Positions 10,719 through 24,198 of a stretch of 64,000 bases of DNA are shown piece after piece; the first letter of the stretch is position 1; every line of letters starts with the position of its first letter. This stretch comes from Sclerodactyla briareus (Eukaryota > Echinodermata > Holothuroidea > Dendrochirotida > Sclerodactylidae): contig JAODTK010005615.1 of assembly GCA_026419785.1 (NCBI GenBank), positions 248,001 through 312,000 on the forward strand, read 5' to 3'. A program made the translations under genes and the position numbers. Below the pieces are notes generated by a model that saw only the letters and a program-made list of their open reading frames with translations, made no database searches and was not told the origin of the DNA.

Positions 10719-12907
10719 CATGTCCAAGAAAGTGTCCTCTCCTTCACACGCTGTACAGGAGAGGACATCTTGGAGACATTCAATTTGTTTGCAATTTTCC
10801 CACTGATTGGACTTGTTTAAGGTGGCGTTGCAGTACGTCAATTGTACTAACAATGCCATTGAGTGTAGACCTCAACTATGCCTAATTAGGGGCCATGTCA
10901 AAATATCGGCCGCCGCGGCTGCCTGGCGAGCCGAGGGAAACCGCGCCGCCGCGCGGCTTTGGTTCGTTGCTGTGACCAACCCATACATAGCTCGGCAGCG
11001 CTGCCCGCCGGCAGCGGCGACCTCGTAATGAGCTCCCCCTGCTATAGTGCATTGTGAGTGTGCACCGGTGCATATCAGTGAAGTCTATTGAAATGTGGCC
11101 GCAGCCGCTGAGGCTTCTTAAAATCAAATACCTTGATTGGTAAAATGAAAGAAACTAAGTACCAGTTTGGGTTTGTTGACATATTTTTATGATTCATCGC
11201 TCACATTCTATTGTACATATATAAGCGAATTATACATGTCATCACCACAAAATCTTCATGAGGCTAATAAGAATAGTTTGTGACCACAATTCCATTATGA
11301 ACGTTGTGTAGGCCTAGTCTTAAGGTAGCCTCGTGCAACAGTATGTTAGGATATGTTCCGCCATGTATTTATCATGTTAAAATATAACGAAAATGACCAA
11401 TATATATATCGACGATTGGCGAGGGGTTCGGGCGTGCGAGTGCTGGAAATCTCAACCTTTGCACCAAATCTAGAAATTGGCGATTGAAGTTGCGATAGCG
11501 GAAATAATTAATTACGTGAAACTTTTGACTATTGAGGAAATCGGGGTGCACTTGCGTGCTCCACACAAGAAATCCGCCTGGGGGACGTTACCACTGTGAA
11601 CCCAACACAGCGTCCTCGACTGCATGCGCAGTGCTGTCAGACTTAAACTTCGGCGCAGTAGTAACGCTCATTGATCGAGCTATGATTATCATGATCAAAT
11701 TAACAACGTCGGTACTGTCTAGTATCCATGAACTGAATCAGAAATAAATGATTACGAATCGATTGGGAAACATGGTCTTCATAGTACTCAGAATGGTTGA
11801 ATAAATGAAATTTTCGTTAATTTTTCTATCAATTACATGTATAATGACATATTGTGTTATTCACCTGCTTTATCATAACCTCCACCCCAATCTCATTGGA
11901 CTCGTTCATTATTGCTATTGGGGGGGGGTTGGAATTCACCTAGACAATCTTGGCTAAACCATGACTTTTTTACCAGTCTAGGAGAGGGATTGTTGTTAGG
12001 ACTTCATTGGCAGAAATGGTGTGCCGCTACAGAAAATCGCTCATAACTCGAAAACGAAGGGATTTTTCATTTTTTTCGGCAGAATTACTGAATTCATAAC
12101 CTATTTAAGGATGCTCTTCCATCAAAAAATAAATATTTTTTGATACCACTTTCGAGAAAATCGGTCGTAGCCTGGCTATATATTATACTGTTTTCGCGAA
12201 CTGGTACCATTGGGCGTGGCTCCGCCGGGCTACGGCCGATTTTCTCGAAAGTGATACAGATGGAAAGAGCATCCTTGAATTAGGTTTATGAAATTGGTAT
12301 ACTGCCGAAAAAATCGAAAATCCTTCCGTTTTCGAGTTATGAGCGATTTCCTGCTCTCCGTCAGGCAGGCCTTAACTTTTCACCACATCATAAGGTATGG
12401 CTGGTGTGTGTGCCTTGAATGCCAGTGATGCAATCATGTGTATATCGATCGATAGTTCTATTGAAATCGGCGGCCCCGGCCGCTGCTTGCCTGCTCCTTT
12501 TGTTCAACATTGATATAACGGTCGCAAGGTCCAGGGATGGTTGCTAAGGCATTCTATTGTGTCTGATTACCTCTGCCCGGCGGCGCCTCCGCCCAGGCCG
12601 CCGCGAGATTGCCTCGGCAAGGCGGCGGCCGCCGATGCTAAAACTTTTGACATGGCGCCTTACCATGTCACATTTCCGTGGCCCCTTATTTGCCACAATC
12701 GGCGTCAATAGGAAAACAAATCTGATAGTGAGCCTGAGTCAAACTTATCCACAACTTTGATACTTGCGTGAAGTTCCACAATATCATACTTGTGTGATTG
12801 TAATGAATATTTATCATATCCAACTGGTAGCTAGTTGTAAATAGTAGTAGTCTCCTCAGTTCAATTGTGTGAATTTATAGTAAAGGAGAGGACATTTTTG
12901 GACATTA
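10719..12907. mobile_element. Nested inverted-repeat element
   Basis: Two pairs of inverted repeats bracket the same interval. The outer pair is atgtccaagaaagtgtcctctccttcac at about 10719-10747 and its imperfect complement taaaggagaggacatttttggacatta at 12881-12907. The inner pair is a CpG-rich arm starting ggggccatgtcaaaatatcggccgccg at about 10888 and its complement ending near 12665 (cggcggccgccgatgct..ttttgacatggcgcc). The inner arms extend 80-100 bases with mismatches. No transposase is visible between them, and a separate foldback sequence (12033-12350) sits inside. A composite or nested foldback transposon is the likeliest reading. Target duplications were not established. Confidence 0.55.
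12033..12350. mobile_element. Foldback (long palindromic) MITE-like element
   Basis: The left arm begins gaaaatcgctcataactcgaaaac and the right arm ends ttttcgagttatgagcgatttc. The arms remain complementary for about 130 bases through aaggatgctcttcca / tggaaagagcatcctt and tttcgagaaaatcggtcgtagcc / gctacggccgattttctcgaaa. The loop is about 45 bases. It is non-coding, and the whole unit could form one long hairpin. Confidence 0.85.
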
Positions 12908-13211
12908 CACTCCACTGATGTATTTGGATCATTACACTTATCACACTGTTGGTGCATGTGTGATATATAATGCCTTGCTAAGTGCTAACAGTGCCCGGAC
13001 TCTGACTTCATGTTGGTACTAGCAGGGGAGAAACTGGGCACGCACCTTCTTTGGGGAGCCAGACACTCCAGTTTTGTCTCATTTCTTCAAGGCGCCCGAG
13101 TGAGTTCCTGAATCTGCACACCCTGACGCAATTGCATACCAAGAGATTTTTCTGGAGGCCCCCGGGGGGGGGTTGAGGTTGGGACCAAAGGAAGTGCACC
13201 CTCATTTATAG

Positions 13212-14086
13212 CAGTGTTGGAGGACTCGAGATTTTGAAGGACTCGTCCGTCGGACTCGGACTCGTCCTTGATGACTCGGACTCGGGACTCGGCTGTTGGG
13301 ACTCGGGGACTCGGTCCGAGTCCATGTTCAAGACCGCTCAAGAAAATCCACAGGGAAATCCCGAAACTTAGGTGTTATACTGCAGAAATTTTGACATCGA
13401 CATTGACAATCATTAAGCGATGTACTGTCGGTTGTTAATGTTCTCCAGAATTCACTCAAAAATCAAATCTGAAGTTACAGCCAATAGTACATTTTATTGA
13501 CTAACTGCGGCTTTGTCGGAATGGCCTGTTAGCAGGTGGCATCCTTGGACGCCTGTCTATAAAGATGGATATGTTGATGTTCTTGAAATGCAATCAAACC
13601 ATACTTCAAAGTGAACTGCTTTCTGGGAAGTTATTAGTGTCCTATGAGTTTGCAAACTGCTGGGAGGTGGGACATGTGAAGTTATATACATGAGTTGTTT
13701 ATGACATTTATTTTGTTAGTTTTTGGCACTGCTGTAATACAATTTGCAATTTACATGGCTATTGTATGGAACTTCCCAATGATGACTCAAACTGTAAAAC
13801 AGGTATGGGCAACCTAAAATTTTGTATGGGATGAATATACAACATTACAATATAGCCCCTGTTTGTGGGGGGATGATGCAACAACTATATAACTGCAATA
13901 ACTTGCTTCTTTGAACGCTGAACGCTGATACCATATATTTCTGCTAAAATGCCAAGTTGTAATAGGGCCTCGGACTCGGGACCGGACACAAGACTCTGAC
14001 TGACTCGGACTCGGATGTTGAAGACTCGGACTCGGATAGTGAGACTCTGACTCAGACTCGGATTGGCTGACTCGACTCCAACACTG
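13212..14086. mobile_element. hAT-like non-autonomous transposon with 8-bp TSD
   Basis: The element starts cagtgttggaggactcgag and ends ctcgactccaacactg, giving terminal inverted repeats that begin CAGTGTTGGA. It is flanked by identical 8-bp direct repeats, atttatag at 13204-13211 and 14087-14094. CAG..CTG termini with an 8-bp target duplication are the established signature of the hAT superfamily. Both subterminal regions are dense in gactcgg repeats (about 13240-13320 and 13965-14060), the usual place for transposase binding repeats. No transposase frame is visible in the 875 bp, so it is non-autonomous. The intact TSD suggests a fairly recent insertion. Confidence 0.9.
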
Positions 14087-17000
14087 ATTTATAGCCTCAA
14101 CCTCCTTATTGGCAAAAATTGATGAACCAGAGCTGTGAAACATCTGCTGAACAGTGAAATTTTTTTGTTGTGTTGTGACATTTTATCGGGTCCCAAGGGT
14201 CAAGGTCGAGGGGTGGGGGTTCAGACTCCCGACCCCCCCAAACACCCCGTTACGCCACTGCCCCTGACTAGGTCTCCTGCCCCAACATTATATATAGATG
14301 CAACCCTATTAAGCAAATATGTATAAAAGCAGTTTTTTACTCTGTTTCGCCCAGTCATCAATTTTCACACAGTAACATTTTCGACGGCAGTATTGAACAT
14401 GGATTGTTGACTTTGGTCAAGACAGAGATTGGGACAAGTCAAGTTACACTGACTCAGAATACGTTCGAGGCCAAGTCATTCCAGGCGAGTCACTGTAAGA
14501 ACTCAACCACGTCTCTCAATTATGGGCAAGCTATAGTCAAAAACTTGCAAATTAGCCCATCTCTGGCTCAAGAAACATGGTTCTCATACATTTTTCTCAC
14601 ACTTTTCCTGTTTTCACTGCTAACTTGAGTTCCTTGTCCAACAAGGTAAACTGAGATATCAACTAAGCAGGATATAGAGCCTGGCCCTCTGGCTGTAAGT
14701 CAGATGCTTCAAGTCCTTCAGACACTAAACCATACAAAAGAACAAGGAGTATAACAGAGCTTTCGTTAGATGATCTCATAATGAGCTGAACTCCAAAGAG
14801 TGAATTAGAAGCTACATCCTGCTGACTGAACCAATTTTAAGGATCTTTTGCGTAAAAAGTAATCTGCAATGACAAACAGGATGCTACCATCACCTGGACA
14901 ATCCATACCAGTCTGGCATCATCTTGCTGTATAACATTTAAATGGTACAACAACGTCTTGTCATGATGCACCCAACAATACATTGGATCAGATAGCGTAT
15001 CCGCACCACTCTGGACTGGACTATTCATCCAGAATGATGACGGCGATCACAAAAGAAGAAGCAAGGCTTAGTGTGCACTTAGGCAAGACACTAATCGGCA
15101 GATTGCTAGCAGCACATTGATAATTGCATGGGGGAGCTGATGAGGGACTTGAGTAAACCAGGCTGTATTAAGCTGCTTGACCACATATTGTGGGTACCAG
15201 TTCTAATGATCTGGGTGTAAAATCGGAAAGTACATCATGAGGCATGTTCAGCAATACAAACACTCATGAAGTGCTCCATAGTGGCTCCAGTTATAAGCTC
15301 CACAGGGAAGATCTTCCACTTTCATTGATCTGTATCGTCCCTGACAACGCATTAAAAATTGCGCCATGATAAATTTTTGTAAGCCTTTCTGGTTTCCACG
15401 GAAGTGGCCATTTTGCTTTCTAAACAATGTTGCGTCGTTGCTGCAGGTGTGCTGCCACACAGCGCACTAACTCGAGATGAACTGGCTGGCCTTGAGCGCA
15501 CTTGCGTGAACATGGATGTTGAGTCATCGTCTGAGCTTAGACAGAGTGGTTGTAAGTGCTATGCTCCTTTTACTCTTGGTGATTGGACTTGTATTATTTT
15601 ATTTTTATGTGGAAAGAAGTTGTTTGCTGCCCGGCCGCATTGCATTTGATTGAATGCAACGGTATGCCTTGGACAGATGTAAATTTTGAGGGCTGGTCCA
15701 AAAAAATGTCCTCTCCTATACATTTTCCATGTTGTTTGCATATAGCAACAGAGGAATTAGGTTAGGATATTCCTTCAGGCCTAAAATTAAAAGTTGGAAG
15801 GGGCAAGGCAATTTTCTGAGGGCCAATGCAAAAAATTGCCTTCATACTTCAAACTGGCAGGGCACCAAGCAATTAGAACAATTTTAAGGGCAGCAAGGCA
15901 ATCAGGAAAAAAGACAAGGGCAAGATAGGCAATTACCGCAAAATGTTGTATCGTAACCAGTAAACTCTCTCACTCATAACTAGTAACGTTGATAAGCTCC
16001 AGTGTATTCTTATCGGTCGGTCAACCGCTTCGATTTTGACAATGATTTTTCACTCGTAATTCATTTACTCTAGATACTCAAATGAGATCGTTTTTTTCGA
16101 TTTTCCATGAAAAAAACGAATATGAGCTTTCTGTGTTGTAATATAATTCACTGTACGGTTATCATGTAGGAAATACTGATTATTTGCAAAATTTATAAAT
16201 TTGTTGTGAAAAGTTTGTCCCCTGCAAAGGAATTGTCGAGGGCAACTACAATCATAAACAGTTCACCTCAAAATCCCACACACACACATACGACTCGCCG
16301 CAAATCGCTAGCGCTGTCCTGCCTGCTGCCGCAAACCGGTTGAACCAGTCAACAACCATGTGCGCAGCACGGCATGCAATGCACAACTGCAAGTAATTAG
16401 CTCAGGAAGTGAATGTTTACATTTGTGACTTTCTTATGTAGGCCGGCGCTGTTGGCATCATTACTGCCGTGTCAATTGTTAGTATGTTTGTGGGAGCGCG
16501 GGGCCGGCCCAGGCCTGGGCTAACGTTAATTATGCACTTAATCTATTGATTCCTCGTACCAATTCCTACGACAGAATTTAGTACATGATGGTTGACGGAT
16601 AAGACGATTAATGTGTGATGCGGAGCGAGATTCGAATAGGCCAGGATGAATTGTACATTACGGTTGCGGTTAATATAATCGCTCCATTTTTCGGGTTGCG
16701 GACAGTAAGTCAAGTTTTACTTTCACTACGATAGTACGGTACCACTTTGGACATACACGGATTATACGGAAGTTGGTGCACAAACAGTACACTACAAATG
16801 GATGAAAGACGAATCCAATGCAGAGTGAGTTAAAAATGAAATGCGGAAGGAAAATTATGACATTTTACATGTAATGGGCCTGATGATTAAATGGAAACTT
16901 TAAGAAGTTGCCTTAGGGTATTTCTCGGCTAGTTGAGAGGGGAGAGGGCAAGACGGCAATGAGCAATAGGGCACGGCAGTCAATGCCACGGTGAAATGAA

Positions 17001-19109
17001 AGGTGAGGGCATCACCACAACTTGGGCAGGGCACTGACAGGCATCGCCGTCGGTTATTCGGAGGCCAGGTTCCTCATATTTCTATTACAATTGGCATGAA
17101 CAATCCAGTGGAAATCTGTCCATATGATAGGAACTTCAGAGATACATTAGATGATGTGGAATATCCAACTTATTCAAAGGAATATTCTGGAAAAAAAAAA
17201 TGCTCTCAGGCAGGATCAGCTCACTTGATGAAACGAAAAAATGGAACATTCTATCACTAATTAACATCTTTCACTTGTATTCATGTAACAGTAATGTCTA
17301 GCGACATGAAATAAACTAGGTAGAACCAAATTGTATTGCTACTATATTCAGGTTGTCCCGTATGTAGGCTGGTGAAGGTGTGAAGGAGAGGGACGTTGCA
17401 TTTGACGAACACTGAAAAAGGATGGGATAAGGTTAAAAAACCTGATAATAATATCACACTAGGGATCAATGCTTGTCGTTGGAAAGTTCACATGGAAACA
17501 TGTCGCATTTCCCATGCCGTAAGGCAGTAAGCAAGTTCCCTAAAACTGACTGTAAGTCATGAGGAACCCGCAATCATGTGTTATGATCTTTTCAGACTAT
17601 CGGTGAAGGCACTCCCAGCTGCAATACACAATGTTCTTAATTTTCAAACTGCATCTACATGATGAGGTCCATATAGGATATTTGGATTCACGTCTGAAGT
17701 GGTATCACAAACGACTGACTTGCATTACGGTTTTGAGATCTAGAAAAACCTGACTGATAGGGGGGGGGGGGGACCCGCCAAGGTTTCATGAGGGGGACAT
17801 TAGTGTGCACGCGACCCCCCCATGCAACAAGTGATTTGGACCTTTTTTAAGGAGGTTCACGGTAAAAAATTTCACTCATTATAGGAATTTTGTGGCTATG
17901 CTACGTTTTTCTTTTACACATTTTCTGTATTTTATCTTATTAGTTCAATTTCCATGCCAGTCCATAGGGCGCCATTTGGATTGCTGCTCCAAGTGACACA
18001 AGTGGCGCGGCGACACCGCAGTTGAGAAGGCATGGTTTCTAATACTCGTGGTTAAACGAGGAGCACATCGCAAACACAAAGACAATGAGGCCTTGTGCCT
18101 AGAGTTGTTGCGGGGGGTAATGGTTGTGTACATCCCGGCAGGATTCCGCCGAGAGTATACATGAGTGGGCAGTGCCAGTTAGCGAGGGGGCAGTCGGCCA
18201 AGGTCCACCCTCTCCTCTCCCCTTGATAAATTGACTGTGGGAGAAGTGGGGTGGAGGGGAACAAAGAAAATCGATAATGAGGGGGAAAGGGGATACAAAG
18301 GGAGAATCAGGAAAATGGAGTGAAAGTAGAACAAGACGAGGAACATTAGCACCAAAAACAGGAAGGGACATCCAATTTCCTACTATCTCGCTCAGGGGCC
18401 GTAGATAGGGGGGGGCTGTGACCATCTATCCCGTGAAAAGGCAAAAAGTCGGTCTCCGAGCGCGGGTGGGGAAAATCAAATCTCAGGGTTAAAAAAATAA
18501 TGCTTCTGCACCTTGAGCCAGTCAGGCCACACATAGGCACTGAAATAGTGAACCATTATAGCATCTTTGAAAGCAGCTGACAGGTGTGTTCACACCCCCC
18601 TTCCCTAACCTTGTCTAGGATGAGAATCATTTAGAAAAAATGCCAAAAATGTGATCCCCAAAATTATGTTGGTCGTGAAAAGTAGGTCTATACATGCCCT
18701 ACCAATTTGTGTATTTACGCCCCTGAATATATATACCCTTTACAGTCAGGTGCTGGGTTAGGACGAGTCTCCCGGCATTTCCTGAATAGGCTATTATTCT
18801 GTGCGATAGAATCAAGAAAATGTGGGAGGGAACGGAGTAATAATGAGATAATAAACATGTAATACCATGTTTTTTGGTGTAATGGTTATTGTGTGGTGCA
18901 CTTCTGGGGGGAAAACTGTGAGACCTTTGTCAGGGAGCTTCGCCCCACGACCCCTCGTTGTTTAAGACTCTTGCATTAGGTCCTTTGGTACTCGAACGCC
19001 CCCTCATTAAGATTCCTTAATCCGCCTTTGTCTATGTAGGCTGAGGGGCGACGATCTGTAATAAATATTGAGGGAACATCCAAGGTGAGCACCATCTGAG
19101 CAGATCGCC

Positions 19110-19640
19110 ACCAGAGGTTAGCGCGTAGCATACGATAAATTTGTTCGATCTACAGACCCTTCAGATTGCAGGAAACGGCACTTCCTGGGCCGTATAGCAG
19201 TAAGCGACATAACCTGAAATTGGGCATTGGCAAGAAATTTCCGAAATCTGACCTTCAGAAACGTTCAAGAAGGAAGTGTATGATGTTTATTCCTTGAATT
19301 CGGGCCACCAACGTTGGACGGTAGCGTACAAGAATTTTTTCATTTTACAGACCCCCAGATTGCAGGAAATGGCACCTCCTTGCTTATACTGCCATATGAC
19401 AGTAAGCAACACCCCTAAAATTGACAATAGTATCGGGAGTTTTAATTTCAAGAAACGCTCTTGAAGAAACTGATCTATGTTCAGTTGACGCGTAGCGTAC
19501 AATAATATTTCCTCGTCTCACATACTCCCCATCCCCCCCCCCTCCCCCCATGAATACAGAGAGCGGCATTCCCCAGGCTTTATGGGCAGTAAGCATCATC
19601 ACTGAAATTGACAATAAGTATCCAAAAACTTATGGAAGTT
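19110..19640. repeat. Short tandem array, ~165-200 bp unit
   Basis: Three diverged units are marked by gcgtagc-atac.a starts at about 19123, 19321 and 19489, each followed by cagaccc..cagattgcaggaaa.ggca and then gcagtaagc..a.c..c.gaaattg. A related piece (cagtaagcaagttccctaaaactgac) is seen near 17525. It is non-coding. Confidence 0.65.
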
Positions 19641-20589
19641 CATCTTACAATTCTGCATCGGGGCTTCATTATTACTATAACCCTCTTTTTGGAGGTCTTC
19701 TGCTGCCCACATAGAGGACCCTTCCAATTGGGTTAGAGGTTGCCTGCATCTTGAAAATTTGCTTGAATACAATATCTTGTAAAAAGTGTGCACATCTCGA
19801 GCATATCTCTGCGCATATGAAGTGTCATACGTCAATCATGTAAACCCCCGATGTGCATGATACCCTGCCCTGTTGTTATCGTCATAGCTTTAATCTTTTA
19901 TCAAGAAGCAGCAAATCAGGATTAGAAGTAGACCCCTAGCTATTGGTTATGGGCAATGTTAGGAAAATGGGGCAGTCAGTTTGGGATTCAAGCATTGGTG
20001 GGAGGGGGGGGGGCATGAATCGTGTCTCAAACCAATTTCTCCTCGTGGCCTTATATGTTCACCGTACTAGATGACACGTGAAGAGAAAAACATATTTGTC
20101 AACATGGTCAATCTGACGAATCAATTGTGCATGGCCCTACTGCATTACACATTAATGGAAGGATAGAATGCAGGGCTTATAGGGGTGGGTGGGGCTACTC
20201 TCATCACATAAGGAAACAATTTAGTGTGAAAAACCAATATGGTATGTTTTGTCTACATTTTTTTCTTCTCGCAAATGTTGAGTATCGGTAATTGAGCATG
20301 ATAGTGTAATACAAGTATCTTACACCGGCAGTGTATTGGCTTATAATCAGTGTTTCCTCTAAGAAAAAGTTCAGTGGGTCAAATTTTGAAATTACTGATA
20401 AGTTGACCCACCGATGGCGAGCGCGAAGCCCCCTTAGCCGGGGTCCAGGGCCCGCTTTAGGGCCCTTGGAAGCTCTGGGTTTTTTCGGTGCTCTCTGGTG
20501 CCAGATGAGCTGTATTTAGCACCTTGTGGGGGAACACTAGGACCACTCATATACCTAGCTGTATTTTCTCAAAATTGAACTTTCATGTA

Positions 20590-21430
20590 CTCATTATGTG
20601 GAACCCACATACCAAGTATGAGCTTCATATGGGGTGAATTATCGTGATCACAAGCCAGACGTCACATGCGCACATACACACACACACACTGAGTGACCGC
20701 GAAATGTCCTCCACTTTTTGCGGGACCAAACACCGTCCACACCTACCAAGTTTTGTGAAATCCGACAAACTTTCAATAATAGCGTAATTCACCTTGGTGA
20801 CCTTGAAATTACCTTCACTTCTTCCAGGACCAATTATAGTCCCCACCTACCAAGTTTGGTGGAAATCAAACCAACTCTCGAAAAATGCAAAATTATGCGA
20901 ATTAGCGTGACTTTGACCTCCGATGACCCCGAAATGTCCTCCACTTTTTTCGGGACCAAACATCGTTCACACCTGCTAAGTTTCATCGAAATCCGACAAA
21001 CTTTTGTAACTCGCATGAATTTGACCTCTGGTGACCTTGAAATTACCTTCACTTTTTGGGGGACCAAACATAGTCCCCACCTACCAAGTTTCGTGGAAAT
21101 CCGACAAACTTTTGAAAATTGCGCAAATTATGCAAATTAGCTTGACCCTGCAGTGCGGCGACATCCATGTCGAACCCATCTGCGATTTCACTATGATGGA
21201 CATGTGTGCCAAGTTTCGGCTCGAATGGACAAAGTGTTGGAGAGTTATTGCGCTAACAGGAAAATCTTGCAAATTAGCGGACCCCGTTCATGTGGCGACG
21301 CGCACTTTCGAACCAATCCGAGATTTCACTATGATGGACATGTGTGCCAAGTTTTGGCTCAAACGGATGAAGTGTTGGAGGAGTTATTGCGCTAACAAGA
21401 AATAAAAAGAAAGGGGATATAATTACTAGC
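20590..21430 (+). repeat. Family-2 satellite-like element, copy B
   Basis: Several ~120-bp sub-repeats of the type tgaccttgaaattacctt / accaagtttcgtggaaatccgacaaac / gcgtgactttgacctcc occur, followed by two ~110-bp units with gatttcactatgatggacatgtgtgccaagttt and gagttattgcgctaac. It ends with ggggatataattactag, the right-hand terminus shared with copy A, but without the GC-rich module and the full palindrome. ORFs of 63-140 codons here on both strands are by-products of the repeat period. Confidence 0.8.
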
Positions 21431-21846
21431 ATATCACTGACCGCCCGAACATAACCTAGCGTGACATTCACGTTACAAAACTCGCCCGGATTTTTCTTTT
21501 ATTGGCATGAGTGCTGGCGCAACCCGCGAGTGGACCTTGTCTCCGTAATATTATACAGTGCATAATAGCTAGTCCACCACGGCCAGATGTCTACAAAGTG
21601 TTGGAGAGTTATTGCGCGGACAAAGTGTTAGAGAGTTATTGCGCTAACAAGAAATAACAAGAAAGGGGATATAATTACTAGCATATCGCTGACCGCACGA
21701 ACATAACCTAGCGTGACATTCACGTTACAAAACTCGCCCGGATTTTTCTTTTATTGGCATGAGTGCTGGCGCAACCCGCGAGTGGACCTTGTCTCCGTAA
21801 TATTATACAGTGCATAATAGCTAGTCCACCACGGCCAGATGTCTAC
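21370..21846 (+). repeat. Near-identical tandem duplication, ~250-bp period
   Basis: The block from gttattgcgctaacaagaaat through ggggatataattactagcat to ccacggccagatgtctac occurs at 21370-21594 and again at 21619-21846 with only a few differences (for example ctgaccgcccgaac versus ctgaccgcacgaac). The high identity implies a recent duplication inside the hAT-like element. Confidence 0.93.
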
Positions 21847-23724
21847 GTACCAGGGCACACGTGCGTGGCAAAATTTAGCCACGTCTGCTAGCTACTGCGG
21901 CTTGGGTTTCTTCCAGTGCAATTCGTTCATCAGAACCCTGCTGGGTTATAACTTAACCAATCAGCACCTCAACTTTTCTACACTGGCTTCCGAGTACAGT
22001 ATTTTAGGATAATTAATTAATGAGCTTCGCGATCTGTGCACGTGGGTTGTCCAGAGACCAGCTGCGAAACTTTTTTCTCCCGATTTCCAATTTACGATCA
22101 TTCCATATCCCCCGGGAGTACACGAATGGGAATAACATTGTTACTAAGCCAGAAAGGTCCTCTTTCAGGAAATATAAATTTTGCCTAGCAAATCATTCGT
22201 CAGAACATTTTTTCAAGAGTTGAAAACATGCCTGTTATTTCTCGTCAATCACAACCGAAACGCGTACTATACTGTGTGCAGTGTTTGTGGGCTTATTATA
22301 CAGTACACCTCACAATTAACGTTGCAACGTAGGCTGAATAATGAATGTTTTTTCTGCAGTGTTATTCGACGGCCTTTTTCCGTGAACTACTATGAAACTT
22401 TTGCAACGAATTAAACAGTGATTTTTCTGGTTTCGGTGGGCGAGTGAAAATGAGACCCTCCGTCACCCTTTTTTTATTCTCCGGCTTCAGTGGGGGTAGA
22501 CTCAAGTTCAAAATGAGACCCCCTTTTTTATTTTCCAGTCTGGACGCCAGTGGTTCAAATGGCCGAGCAACTGCGTCAAAATCGCGTCATAGCGGCTTAG
22601 CGGAAACACTGCTTATAATCATATGGGTAATTGTCCCAGTAAGACACGTATCTAGTCATCGCAAATAAAATAACCAATAAAGTTCAAAACGAGGTCACCA
22701 GATGCAGTTCACACAGACGAACACAACTTTCCAATACGCAATCCCCTAAAAAATCTTCCGCTGACAAGATGTCAATGACTAACAATGATTTAGCTGTTTC
22801 TCCATTCCACCCCCTCTTTTCCTGTCTCCCCCCCCTTCCCTCCCGCCTCTACCTCCCGCCTCCCCCCGCCCCACGCAATCACAGCCGATTCAACTACTGC
22901 CGCACATACGTCAAGGCCTGCAAACTAGAGAGATGATATTCACAACATGCAAGATCCGTATGTACCTGGAGCACCCAGCTTTTCAACAAATGATCAATCT
23001 GAACCCGGAATGGCCTTTCTCGCGGCTGAAACGTGAAATAGAGAGTGTGTGTGTATGCAAGTCTATATAGAATACTATACAGTAGAAACCGAGTTGACAG
23101 TGTATTACCCAGACTCAGCTGAAGTTTTAGTTTTATTATGGTGAAGAACAAGAAGTGGAAGACAAAATTTACTGCTCCGAATTCTCTCCTACGACAATTT
23201 TAGTGGGGGAATCCCATTCCCGAAGGTAAATAAGAAGTTGAAGGATCATTTGTGCAAGTTTTACGAGAGGAAGTATGTTCTTCCAATTTTGACAGGCCCC
23301 CGTCCATTTTGGCCGGGGATTTGATATTTTTAGTGTGTTGATGACAGCGATTGTGATATGTGTAGTGAAACGGAACATACTCAGTCGCGAGTTAGCGACT
23401 AGCCCTCCCTAACCCCACCCTTATAAATCCCTAATGTCACAAAGCCAGAGCGGGTACAGTTAGAAAACCTCCAATATAGTAGTAAAAACGAGGCAGACGG
23501 GCCCGAAGTACAGAAGATGAGTGGAGATCACAGAGACGTAAACGTTACATATTTTATACAAAGGATACTCCATGGCACTAGACGACCCGACTTGACATGG
23601 GTGCCGAACCAAGACTAACTAACTAACTAACGCAATGATACAAGCAACCCGAGACTGCGTCTCTTGACACAACAATGCATACACCACATACCAAAATAGA
23701 TTCATAAACAAATTAGATCTAGCC

Positions 23725-24153
23725 TACATGAATATGCAGTAGCCAATCACATGACAATATACGCTACAAACTTTAGTCTTAAAACCAGTCGCTCTCTCAT
23801 TATTCCTACGGTCATTTAGGAAATGTCCTCATTTCTCATTGCACTATGTTATCCTCTATGTTATTTGAATTCTATATTATTTACTCTTAATTGCACTTTC
23901 ACTAACATAAATTACACTTTCAATCTTACTATAAATGTTATATTTTTTGTTTTTTTTTACTCTCATATATACTGTATAATCTGTAATAGAAGCCCCCCCT
24001 GTAATAAATGCCCCCCCCCACCTTTTTTTGGAAATTCCACTGAAGGTTAGGAAGCATATTTCACCAAGAACGATGAAAATTAGTCCTTGAACAGGCTGCA
24101 CACAGATGTATAGTGTTCGGGAAGTAGCCAACACGTTGTAGTAATATATATAT

Positions 24154-24198
<45 letters not shown>

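Larger units (their letters stand above)
20348..22611. mobile_element. Second hAT-like element with 8-bp TSD, nested repeats inside
   Basis: The element starts cagtgtttcctctaag and ends cttagcggaaacactg. The terminal inverted repeats (CAGTGTTTCC..CTAAG) differ by one base in the first sixteen. The flanks are identical 8-bp direct repeats, cttataat at 20340-20347 and 22612-22619. The CAG..CTG ends and 8-bp duplication indicate a hAT element. The 2264-bp interior contains a family-2 satellite-like copy (20590-21430) and a recent ~250-bp tandem duplication (21370-21846). No transposase frame is recognised, so it is non-autonomous or has lost its gene. Confidence 0.85.

Noticed and set aside
20718-21405. 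124-140 codon ORFs with repeated motifs
   Set aside because: They lie in family-2 satellite-like DNA and are not conserved between units.
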